A stretch of DNA of 64,000 nucleotides from Thereva unica (taxonomy: Eukaryota > Arthropoda > Insecta > Diptera > Therevidae): NCBI GenBank assembly GCA_949987705.1, contig OX465282.1:88958070-89022069 (forward strand), given 5' to 3'. The notes below the pieces were generated by a model that saw nothing but the letters and a program-made list of their open reading frames with translations, was not told where the DNA came from and searched no databases. Below are positions 12,064 to 21,249 of the stretch, one piece after another (position 1 is the first letter of the stretch; each line of letters opens with the position of its first letter). The position numbers and the translations under genes are program-made.

Positions 12064-12077
12064 TGGTGACCCCGACG
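12064..12077 (+). other. Primer binding site, tRNA-Trp type
   Basis: TGGTGACCCCGACG, one base after the LTR, is complementary to the 3' end of insect tRNA-Trp (ending CGUCGGGGUCACCA). tRNA-Trp priming is a known trait of the CsRn1 clade. Confidence 0.85.
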
Positions 12078-13093
12078 CCGCGACACGCGGAAATCGTGAT
12101 ATAATAACTATCAGAGTGCAGTGAATTCGACATTATTTAAATCATAAAAATAATGAGAAGTGCTACAATAAGATTGTAATTATAATCATACCATAAAGTG
12201 GTGCCAATAATATATTCAAAGAATATTAGAAGTGCACATTTACTTAGATTTTTTTTTTTCATAATTTACAGCTACTTCAAATTTCATTATGTTCTTTTAA
12301 TTATTGTTCTTTTGTTTGACAGAAATTATTTTTCAGACATTGGAAATAGTTTTCAGGTCTAACTGCTATACAATACAATAGTCCCGCCAGAAAAAATCTA
12401 CATGCGGAAATGTTTGTTGTTTTTGGCTGAAATCAGTACACAAAAGAAATAAGCGAAAAATTGCTAGAACTGAGTGAGTTTATCCAAAACTTTTATAATA
12501 AATTAAAAAAATATTGTTGTTTAAACAATTGGTGACTGTCTATAAAGAGCAAAGCGAAACGTTCAAAGTGAAATACATACATAGATATATAGTTTTGTTT
12601 TAAGAAACGAAACGCCAATTTTGAGAAATTCGCCATCCCTGTGCTGGCATTGGATAATAATTTGATGTTATATTCGAGTGTTATAACTTTAACCACAAAA
12701 CAAATGTGACGAGAAGGTGAAATAACATTCATCAATTTGTGTTGTGAAACAACATTCATCAATTTAAATAAAAATATACATAACAACAACAATCAAGGAA
12801 AACGCAGATAAATTATTTTTTTTTTCTCATCGTTAACATTTTCATTATTTTTTTTTATATACATATATAATATTTATCATCTTCTTATATATTTATATTT
12901 TACATAATCATATAACAAAAATTATTTCGCCTAATTGAATAATAACTTACTTATATTTAGCATTTATTTTTTTAAATATATTAAATACAACATTATACAT
13001 AATCATATAATTACTCACTTTTCGTTCTCACGTCGTTAATGTAAGAATTCTGTTTTCTTTTCTTTCGCGCTCAATTTTAAAAAATTTTAAAAT
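12078..13093 (+). other. Long AT-rich 5' leader of CsRn1 copy 1
   Basis: About 1 kb of untranslated, strongly AT-rich sequence between primer site and gag, with many short A and T runs. No ORF with motifs. The intact copy has a comparably AT-rich leader at 59710-60553. Confidence 0.6.
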
Positions 13094-13962
13094 ATGTCAA
13101 GAACCGGTGAGATGCCCAACGCAGATGAAGAAATGCCCGTGGAAGGGCCGAAACCAGGCACGTCAAATGCCGACGCCGTTTCGGCGAAATTTAACTTTCC
13201 GGGTTTTTGGACCCATAGTCCGGTCTCCTGGTTCATACAGGCAGAGGCCCAATTTTCGATATCAGGCATGACTTCTGACAAGTCACGCCTACTTCATATC
13301 ATCCCGGCCCTGCCTGAAGAAGCGATTTCTAGCGTCGCACATATTTTGTCGGACGTAACGACGGCAAAATATGACGACGTTAAACAAAAGCTGCTGGACA
13401 AATATGGTCTATCAGAGACCAAACGTCTCGAGCAGCTACTGTCGGCTCAAGAACCAGGAGTCAGAAAACCCTCCGACTTCCTCCACTCCCTTCGAGTGCT
13501 GGCTGGCAATAGCCGAGCGGTCACGGAGGAGCTCATCGCGAGATTGTGGGAACGACGCGACGCCTCCCACAGACGATCCAAGTCTCGCTGGCCCCTTTGA
13601 AGGACCGACCTTTAAGCGAGAGGATCCAGGTTGCCGACAACGCATGGGAGGTTCTCCCCCACGGCAATATCTCGTACGCGTCCGCGGTTCGGGCTGAAAG
13701 AGCTCGCGAACCAACTGTGGAATCGCTACAAAGAGACTTCCACAGACTCAAAGCCCTGGTGCTACGGCTTAGCCAGCGCCAGAAGACAAATACTCGGCGC
13801 GACCGAAGTAGAACCCCGGCAAGAAAAGCGTCATCTACCAATAGAGCGACCACCAGTAGCAGTGACACAGGGGACACTGTGTGCTGGTAGCATAAACAGT
13901 ACGGCCCCAAGGCGACAAATTGCCGTCCGCCTTGTAGATTCAACAAAAAAACAAAAAACTAG
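13094..13962 (+). pseudogene. gag: CsRn1 gag (disrupted), copy 1
   Basis: Starts MSRTGEMPNADEEMP, the same start as the intact copy. The first 155 or so codons encode a capsid-like protein (FWTHSPVSWFIQAEAQFSI; KRLEQLLSAQEPGVRKPSDF). A frameshift near 13550-13575 moves the reading frame to the one that resumes as RRLPQTIQVSLAPLK. A TAG at 13888-13890 then falls inside the C-terminal zinc motif, giving Cys-Trp-stop-His-x9-Cys-x3-Cys. The natural gag stop is TAG at 13960-13962, in the second frame, directly after an A AAA AAC heptamer. The protein would have bound RNA and formed particles; this copy cannot make it. Confidence 0.85.
13953..13959 (+). promoter_or_regulatory. Predicted -1 ribosomal frameshift heptamer, copy 1
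   Basis: A AAA AAC sits directly before the gag TAG, with the gag frame reading AAA AAC. After a -1 slip the frame continues CTA GAC GAC CAG into the open pol frame. The identical arrangement occurs in the intact copy at 58810-58816. Confidence 0.7.
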
Positions 13963-16900
13963 ACGACCAGGGGATCGTTCAGTCGAAGAGCAACCAAATG
14001 ATGGTACGCTCACGTCGTCTTTTCGTCCGCGATTCCAATAATCGAATCGACTTTTTAATCGATTCGGGCTCGGATTTATCCATTGTCCCGGCTTCGTCCT
14101 TTCCGGCACACAACGGATGTGCCAATTTACTTTTACGGGCCGCTAACGGAACAGTAATTCGAACTTTCGGCACTAAGTTATTGGAACTGCATCTTGGTCT
14201 TCGCCGCAGATACATCCATAACTTCATCGTCGCCGGCATTTCAAAGGCCATTCTCGGGGCGGACTTCTTAGCGAAGTTCGAGTTGTCAGTCGATTTTAAA
14301 TATCGACAGTTAGTCGACTCACCCACGAACCTTCGGATCAATGTGTGTTCCACAGTCGACTATGAGCTTGAAGAGATACAATGAAAATTTACCGGCATTT
14401 ATAAAGAGCTTTTAACGAAGTATTCTTTGTTAACAAAACCTCCGAACTTTAACCTTCCTGTTAAACACAATGTGCGACATCACATTGTGACAAATGGGCA
14501 ACTCCCTTTCGTCACCGCTCGGCGACTCCATCCAGAGAAGCTGAAGGTGGCAAGACTTGAATTTGAACATATGGTTCAACTGGGGATTTGTCGACCTTCG
14601 TCGTCCCCCGCAGCATCTCCACTTCATCTGGTCCCTAAACGGGACTCACATGATTGGAGGCCATGCGGCGACTACCGTCGCCTTAACGCAGTAACAGTGC
14701 CGGATAGATATCCTATCCCACATATTGAAAACTTCTCCGTGCATTTACACGGCTGCACAATCTTCTCGAAGGTAGATTTGGTATGCGCGTACCACCATAT
14801 ACCTATCGCACCAGAAGACGTGCATAAGACTGCATTGATTACGCCGTTTGGTTTGTACGAATTCACTCGTATGCCATCCGGGTTACGTAATGCCGCCCAA
14901 ACGTTCCAGAGGTTTATAAACGAAGTCACGAGAGACCTCGACTTCGTCTTCGTCTACTTAGATGATATACTCATCGCGAGTAAATCTGAGTCAGACCATA
15001 TTGACCATCTCGAACAGCTCTTTAAACGCCTTGACAACTTCGGCTTGACCATCAAGTTGGAAAAGTGCGTTTTCGGGGCGACAGAGATCAACTTCCTTGG
15101 CCACCACATCTCGAAAGATGGAATACTTCCATCTTCAGATCGGGTTAAGGCGATCGCTGATCTCGCGCCCCCCACTTCTGTTAAACAGATACAGAAGTTT
15201 TTAGGAATGGTGAACTTTTATCACCGATTTATTCCGAATTTGGCCGAAATGCTAGTTCCAATCAATGAGCACTTGAGATATCTCCTCAATCGTGCTCGTG
15301 CCACGAAAGATAAAGAATTCCCTTGGCCCGCAGGATGTGAAGAGGCATTCCTCAAGGTAAAGACTTCGATGGCAGAAGCTACATTGCTGAACCATCCACT
15401 CGAGGATGCCAAATACAGTCTAACGACTGATGCCTCTGATTACGCAATCGGAGGCGTATTAGAACAATTTGACTGTCAACGGTGGCAACCGTTAGCTTTT
15501 ATTCTAAAAAGTTGTCACCTGCGGAACAGAAATATTCTGCATTCGATCGCGAACTACTCGCCATCTATGCAGCAATTAAACATTTCCGCTATTTTGTCGA
15601 AGGACGCAATTTCGTGGTCTATACGGACCACAAACCTCTCGTACGTGCCCTTCACACAAAAACCGAACGATCCCCTCGACAGAACAGACATCTCGATCTG
15701 ATTTCACAGTTTACCACAGACATTCGACATGTGTCTGGTAAACAAAATGTGGTCGCAGATTTTTTGTCACGCTCACTAGCGACTGACAATGTCGACTCCG
15801 TCACTTTTGACCTGGCTACATTAGCAGAAGCCCAAAAAGGTGACAAAGAGTTACAAAATCTCCTACAGCACCCCAGCAAAGGCTCACAAGTAAAGCTAGT
15901 TCTCACACCTATACCCTTTACGACACATCAGGTCTGGTGTGAAACTAGCACAGGTATTCCGCGTCCTTATATACCAGCAAGTTTGCGCAAGCTAGCGTTC
16001 AAATCCGAACACAGCTTGTCGCACCCTGGTATCCGCGCTACCCGACGAACCATCGTAAAAAAATACTTCTGGCCGGCAATTAACAAAGACTGCAATGAGT
16101 GGTCTCGTTCTTGCCTCGGTTGTCAAAAATCCAAAGTGACGAGACACACTAAGTCTTCACTTGAAGCCTTCAAGCTTCCGGATAATCGGTTTGAACATAT
16201 CCATATGGATATTGTGGGACCACTTCCGCCATCTCGGGGATACTCGTACATCCTTACAATCGTAGAACGGTTTACGAGATGGCCAGAAGCCTATCCAATT
16301 CGGGATATTAACGCTTCAACAGTGGCAAAGCACTTTGTCACTGAATACATCCCACGATTCGGAGCACCCCTCGAAATCACAACAGATCAGGGTACGCAAT
16401 TCGAGTCCAAACTGTTTAATGAAGTTGCCAAATTAATCGGTAGTAACCGAATTAGGACAACCGCCTACCATCCGCAAGCAAACGGAATGGTTGAACGGTT
16501 CCATCGGCAACTTAAAGCCGCTTTAATGGGAAGGGACACATTGGAGTGAAGACTTGCCCTTGTCTTACTTGGCATACGTACGGCAATCAAATCCGACTTG
16601 CAATGCTCACCGGCAGAACTCGTCTATGGCCAGAATCTGAGACTGCCCAATTCAATTTCCATCCCATCGGATGAAAATCCAATCGAGCACTCAGAATTTC
16701 TCACTCGCCTTCGTTCGCATATGCAGAACTTAAAGGCAACCCATCCTCGACAACCCAGTCAGAAGGATGTTTATGTGCCACAAGCCTTGGAGGACTCCGA
16801 CTATGTTTTCGTGGGTATCGATCGCGTACGAAAACCGTTTGAGCCCCCGTATGAAGGCCCGTACAAAGTAATCAAGCGATTACGTAAATCCTTCGTCGTC

Positions 16901-17011
16901 GATTTGAAAGGCACAAACAAATCAATTTCGATCGACCGGCTGAAGCCAGCCTTTGGTTGTGACCGCGACGTCGACGAAGCCAAGCCACATCGAAGAGTAA
17001 CTTTCCGTTAA
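13959..17011 (+). pseudogene. pol: CsRn1 pol (disrupted), copy 1
   Basis: Encodes, in order, aspartic protease (DFLIDSGSD), reverse transcriptase ([10 protein letters not shown]), RNase H ([22 protein letters not shown]), integrase (HHCC zinc region; [25 protein letters not shown]) and a GPY/F-like module (PPYEGPYKV). Breaks compared with the intact copy are a TGA at 14382-14384 between protease and RT, a 1-base frameshift near 15497 at the start of RNase H, and small deletions near 16530-16565 between the integrase core and C-terminus. The last frame ends at 17011. All catalytic motifs survive, but no full polyprotein can be translated. Confidence 0.9.
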
Positions 17012-17020
17012 CGCTTCGCT

Positions 17021-17031
17021 GGGGGGGAGTA
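17021..17031 (+). other. Polypurine tract, CsRn1 copy 1
   Basis: GGGGGGGAGTA lies directly before the 3' LTR and would prime plus-strand DNA synthesis. The intact copy has the same G-rich tract (CCCCCCCC at 55746-55753 on the plus strand). Confidence 0.75.
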
Positions 17032-17368
17032 TGTAGTGGCCGTGTAGAACAGAACCACTATAAGTTCACACAAGCCACTGCAATCGAAAACCGATCAAAT
17101 ATCGAATAGATCGATTGACCAAAAACGGCTAGATCACTGATCGGCGATCTAGACCTGCATGACTTCCGGCATCTTCACTTTTGCTTTGCGTTCTTGAAGT
17201 GGTACAAGCACCTCGCCGGTTTAAAAATCACATTTTATAATATCTGAAATAATCCTAAAGAAAGTATTGTATATAATAGTAATAACATAGAAATCAATAA
17301 CGTGTTTTTAATAAATTACATAGTGACATATTTATTTGTTTTATTTTGGGCTTGAAGAAGCCACAAAA
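17032..17368 (+). repeat. 3' LTR of CsRn1 copy 1
   Basis: 337 bp, TGTAGTGGCC to GCCACAAAA, followed by the right CAAT target copy. Confidence 0.92.
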
Positions 17369-17372
17369 CAAT

Positions 17373-17649
17373 ATTTGTGTCACTAGCAGATATTGAAAGT
17401 CTTTCTGGTTAACTCTCCAAGATCTAATAGTTGTTCCTTCTACCACTATCAATAAACTTTTTTTGACTGGACGGCCATGTGTTGACGTGACAAGTTCAAA
17501 TTAGGTAAGGAATCTTACACCTTAGGGGTAGACACAGTTTGGAGTTCACCAAGCTGTACGCAAAGGCTTAGATACACAGCGAATCATCAAGATTACGCGT
17601 TTATATTATAACGTATGTTTCTTATTATCGTTGTTAAAGGAGTTACGAC
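17373..17649. other. No recognisable gene
   Basis: Flanking sequence between the CsRn1 element and the SINE tail; nothing recognised. Confidence 0.4.
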
Positions 17650-18118
17650 TTTTTTTTTTTTTTTTTTTTTATGTGAAAGACTAGAGTCTCAGGAAAGGCC
17701 CTTTATATTGTTGACAATCTATTTTCTTCTTATAGAGTGCAATGTCAAACAGCAGCTCTAGTCGGGGATGAAGGACCTGCCAGAACCTTCCCGCGATATT
17801 TTTAGTCCGCCTACTCCCAACCATTACTATCGCGACTTTGACATCGGGCCATCGAGAAACAACTCGCTGGAGTGTTATGCCTCCTGAAACGAGTTGAATC
17901 TCATCAACCAACCGATGTCATGCGCCTTGGTGGAGCGGGGAAGGGCTAGGGAAGGCTATGACAGAAGGAATCAGGAATGTAAAGAGGGAAGAAGAAAGAA
18001 GGAAAGTTATGTAGGTGGGAAAGTGGAAAAGGCGAAGGACCGTGGGGCTGGCCGGGATTCGAACCCGGGACCTCTGGGATAGCAGTCAGGCGCCTTACCT
18101 ATAGACTACCAAGGCCCC
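17650..18118 (-). mobile_element. tRNA-derived SINE with poly(A) tail
   Basis: On the minus strand a 75-nt tRNA-like head (18118 to 18043) starts GGGGCCTTGGTAGTCTATAG and has a perfect B box, GGTTCGAATCC, inside a complete five-pair T stem. An A-box-like TGGTAGTCTATAGG is also present. The anticodon-loop position reads GCT, but the anticodon stem does not pair, so this is not a working tRNA. A 370-bp body without similarity known to me follows, ending in 21 As (17650-17670 as Ts). Pol III transcription and mobilisation by a LINE are inferred from structure. No target duplication is obvious. Confidence 0.75.
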
Positions 18119-18120
18119 CT

Positions 18121-18711
18121 TATTATTTTTTATTAATAAATGATAAACCGTTATGCTCGATATCTTCTTTATTTTAATTGCAATTTATCAAGTGAAATAA
18201 TGTGAATATCATTACAAAATCATACATACCAAACACAAATAGTAATTATCTGTAAAAGCAGAAGTCACACGCAAAAACACCATGTATGATGTTTTCAAAG
18301 TACTTTCAAGAGTGTTAACCATTTTGTCAAATTCATTTCTCGACTGGATTCTGCTCTTAGATGCGTCTACCAGTCTGACTTTTGTGACCTCTCTAAACTA
18401 TTCACAGTTCGTTACTTTGGTGTTTCTATAAAGCTCTGTTTTGCCTTCTCCCGATTTATATCAAAGGAGGTACACTTGCCATCCAGTCGTTTATAGGGAT
18501 ATTCCTGTTGTCACGCCAGCAATTAATATTGGGAATCAAATTCTCGGCCTTGGTCTTTTAGGAATATTGCTCGCCGGAATTAGGCCCATACGGGACACTT
18601 CTCAGGCGTTGCTTACGCGAACAACGCTCTTATCAACTGATTCCTTCGAAAAGTGATCCCATACCTAATCACTCGGAACCATCTAACTATTTGTGAGGAA
18701 TCAAACAAGGG
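18121..18711. other. No recognisable gene
   Basis: AT-rich, with a 71-codon frame lacking motifs (18441-18656). Confidence 0.4.
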
Positions 18712-18713
18712 TA

Positions 18714-19298
18714 GCGGCCCAAAAGTATTTAAACACTAGTATATGTCTGTGTTCTATATTGTAAAAATACACAGAATACTAAAGAAAGAATGTTACAAGG
18801 CGATATTGCAGAATCATGCTGTTCCATCTGGGACCCGGCTAATTAGTCCAGGGTTTGTGTTTCAACAAGACAAGGAAGGAAAAGAAGTACAGAATGACTT
18901 AAAAGTTATAAAATGGCCCCCACAGTCGCTGGACTTGAACCTGATATAGCTGAACAGACAAGTACGATGAACTGGACAGACAAGTACGGAAAAGTTGCCC
19001 TAATGTATACATTTCAAGAAGACTTATGGAGAATCTTTCAAGACCAATGGCGAAAAATAACCACATCAACATTACCACATCAATTAGTTACACGTTTACC
19101 CAAAATTTGTCAGGCTCTAATCAAAAGCAAAGGGAGGACATATTGATGAGCCAAAAGTATGACAGTTTGAGTCTAAATTGTTGTTTATACTAGATTAGAT
19201 AAACAAAATTAAAATTTTATAAAGGTATGACAATGTTTTATTTAATCTAACTCCATTAGTGTCTTTGTTTTGACGGTATTCAAAAACTTTTGGACGTC
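18714..19298 (+). mobile_element. Internally deleted Tc1-like transposon
   Basis: Flanked by TA dinucleotides (18712-18713 and 19299-19300). The ends GCGGCCCAAAAGTATTTAAA and, inverted, GACGTCCAAAAGTTTTTGAA form short imperfect inverted repeats. Inside is the C-terminal third of a Tc1 transposase in two pieces: VFQQDKEGKEVQ (the second catalytic Asp region), WPPQSLDLNLI, a frame break at the expected NPIE glutamate, then DLWRIFQDQWRKI and LPKICQALIKSKGRTY. The N-terminal DNA-binding domain is deleted. It is inactive and could have moved only in trans. Confidence 0.75.
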
Positions 19299-19300
19299 TA

Positions 19301-20889
19301 GTGTATATTCCGTAGTCCTAATCCTTGCAGGTTACTGTGTCCGGGCGTCGATAAAACTATTTGTGTTAATTTTTATTAGTTACACACAAGTTTATTAAAG
19401 CGAGTAGTGTCAGAAAAGAGTTTCGCCCTGCGGTCCGAGCGGAACTTCTCCGCAACGGATTCGCTGCTCTCGGTACCGCTTTGAAAAGTGCGGTTTCTTG
19501 CCTAGTTTTTTCGGTTCTTCGGATTGACAAATTCTGGCCAATTCGGCGGATCGACAACCCTCCTCGTTTCACACCCTGCGCTTGGGACCAAGCAACGGAA
19601 GAGTTAAGGCTTATGTACACACCGAGCTTGCAAGACATCGGTGGGGATCGTTTACGACCCGTTCATACCCACTGGTCTTCGGAACGGTACCTTTCACATT
19701 GGGGGAAAAATTTCTAGTTTGGAATAGGACGGGTATAGATAACAAGGGCGTAGGTTGGTGGGCAGCGCACATTGATTAGTATGGCCTCCTGCTAAAGTTT
19801 TAGATCAAGGAGGCGCCGCCGGCTTAGCTCAACTCATCTCAGCGATATGCAAGCCTACCCCCACTACAAAATGTAGGTACAGATGAGGACACTGAACTTA
19901 AAGTCATTCAAAAATACGCGTTTCCTGCGTAAAAATGTTTTATAGAACTTTCCGCCATTCCGATTGAGCAAAACACAATTTGCGGAGATTACTTAATCTG
20001 TCAAAGCAAATTTATTTCCCTTGAGGAGCTAGATTATTTTCCACCGAGGATCAAGAGTAATTTAGGAGAGAGTCTGATGGTGGTGATGTTGAAGCTTACT
20101 GATACATTAACTTTTACCCCTTCACCGGACTAAATTCTAAGAAAATCTCAAAATATATTATTAAATTTTTCCATACAGTGTTAAGTACCATAAAAATTTC
20201 TGCTTCCAATATCTATTTAATAATCTACAATTTTCCCAAGCTCATTATATTAAGAGGAAAAGTTCCATCGTTAATTAAAGATTGGAAAAATACTGAACTT
20301 CTTCGAGGACTACCTGTCCTTCTGGTATTTCGATCTTTCCACAATGCTAATTTAATGGTTAAATAAATGTGAAATGTGCTGAAATAATGCGAAAAGCTCC
20401 TCGACAATCGAATATCTTAAAAACAAGCTTCAAGTTCAACGTACGAAAAATGCAGTGGAAAATTTTTATGATTCGATTTTTAGACCGATGTTATCCTTGA
20501 AGCCCTTTGCAGTAAAAAAAAACATGAATAATAATAACATTAACTGTTGCGGCATTCAAAAAATATTAACAATAATTGAAAAAGATTCGGGTTTCTTTAA
20601 AAGACCTTTAAAAAAATCGAGAAGCCCAGACAGTAGGAATAATTAATTAATTATGAAGTGCCATTTTTTATCTTGCAAGAAATAAAGAAGTTATTGGCCA
20701 CATTGAAATATTGTAGAGGTGGATAACTTTATGATAACCAAATTTTTTATTTATTTAAAGATTTCCTTAATTACAAATAATTTCACCTTCCTTTCCTACA
20801 TTCCTTAATTACAATAATTCAATAACCTCTCCTTTGGTCTACATGGGCAGGTTATATTGAAGAATTTAGGTGCATTTTTGCTCGCTCAC
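19301..20889. other. No recognisable gene
   Basis: Overlapping frames on both strands near 19366-19780 are up to 90 codons without motifs. The rest is AT-rich. Confidence 0.4.
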
Positions 20890-21004
20890 TCAAAAAATTG
20901 CATTTCTGCAGAACTCCTGAAGTATATAGGTCTCTCAAAGATCTCAATCCACTGGTCCTGACAATATACCCCATATGGCTCTTAAGAAATAAAATACCTC
21001 AAGA
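20890..21004 (+). pseudogene. Old LINE RT fragment, left of a younger insertion
   Basis: Translates with one frame change to SLKDLN then TGPDNIPHMALKK, the finger-domain motif STGPDNIPPxVLKxC of Jockey/CR1-group RTs. It breaks off where the minus-strand LINE at 21005-23814 begins. The same family continues at 23816. Compare TGPDNIPPMVLKQC at about 63447-63485. Confidence 0.6.
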
Positions 21005-21053
21005 GTTAACCCTTCTAGCACAGAAGGCGCACTTTTCAGCTAAGCATGAAAAT

Positions 21054-21116
21054 CTATATATACATACACACACATACATATATAAATATATATATGTATA
21101 TATATACATATATAGA
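21054..21116. repeat. TA-rich microsatellite in a LINE 3' region
   Basis: Mixed TATA/CATA/CACA repeats with little else. On each side lies a copy of an AAGGCGCACTT motif. Confidence 0.8.
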
Positions 21117-21249
21117 GTTTCCCTTCTAACGCAGAAGGCGCACTTCCCAGCAGGGCTGAGAAATATTTACCACTGCCGTGGCTCAGCTGAGACATGCAAA
21201 CATAAAAGATTAAGTACCAATAAAAATTGCATGCAAAACACATAAACAG

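Larger units (their letters stand above)
11729..17368 (+). mobile_element. Ty3/Gypsy LTR retrotransposon, CsRn1 clade, copy 1 (complete, mutated)
   Basis: A 5640-bp element with direct LTRs, primer site, gag, pol, polypurine tract and a 4-bp target duplication CAAT (11725-11728 and 17369-17372). CsRn1-clade assignment rests on a primer site matching tRNA-Trp, a C-x2-H-x9-C-x3-C motif at the Gag C-terminus in place of CCHC knuckles, and protein similarity to the intact copy at 55356-60945. The LTRs differ by two substitutions and a small indel, implying recent insertion. Even so, gag-pol carries several frameshifts and stops. It has no envelope gene. Confidence 0.93.

Noticed and set aside
13436..14353. 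Minus-strand genes of 92-137 codons overlapping the CsRn1 gag-pol
   Set aside because: They are shadows of the GC-richer gag-pol coding strand without motifs of their own.
18043..18118. Functional tRNA-Ser gene on the minus strand
   Set aside because: The T stem and B box are perfect, but the anticodon stem does not pair, a serine tRNA should have a long variable arm, and the sequence continues into a body with poly(A). A SINE head explains it better.
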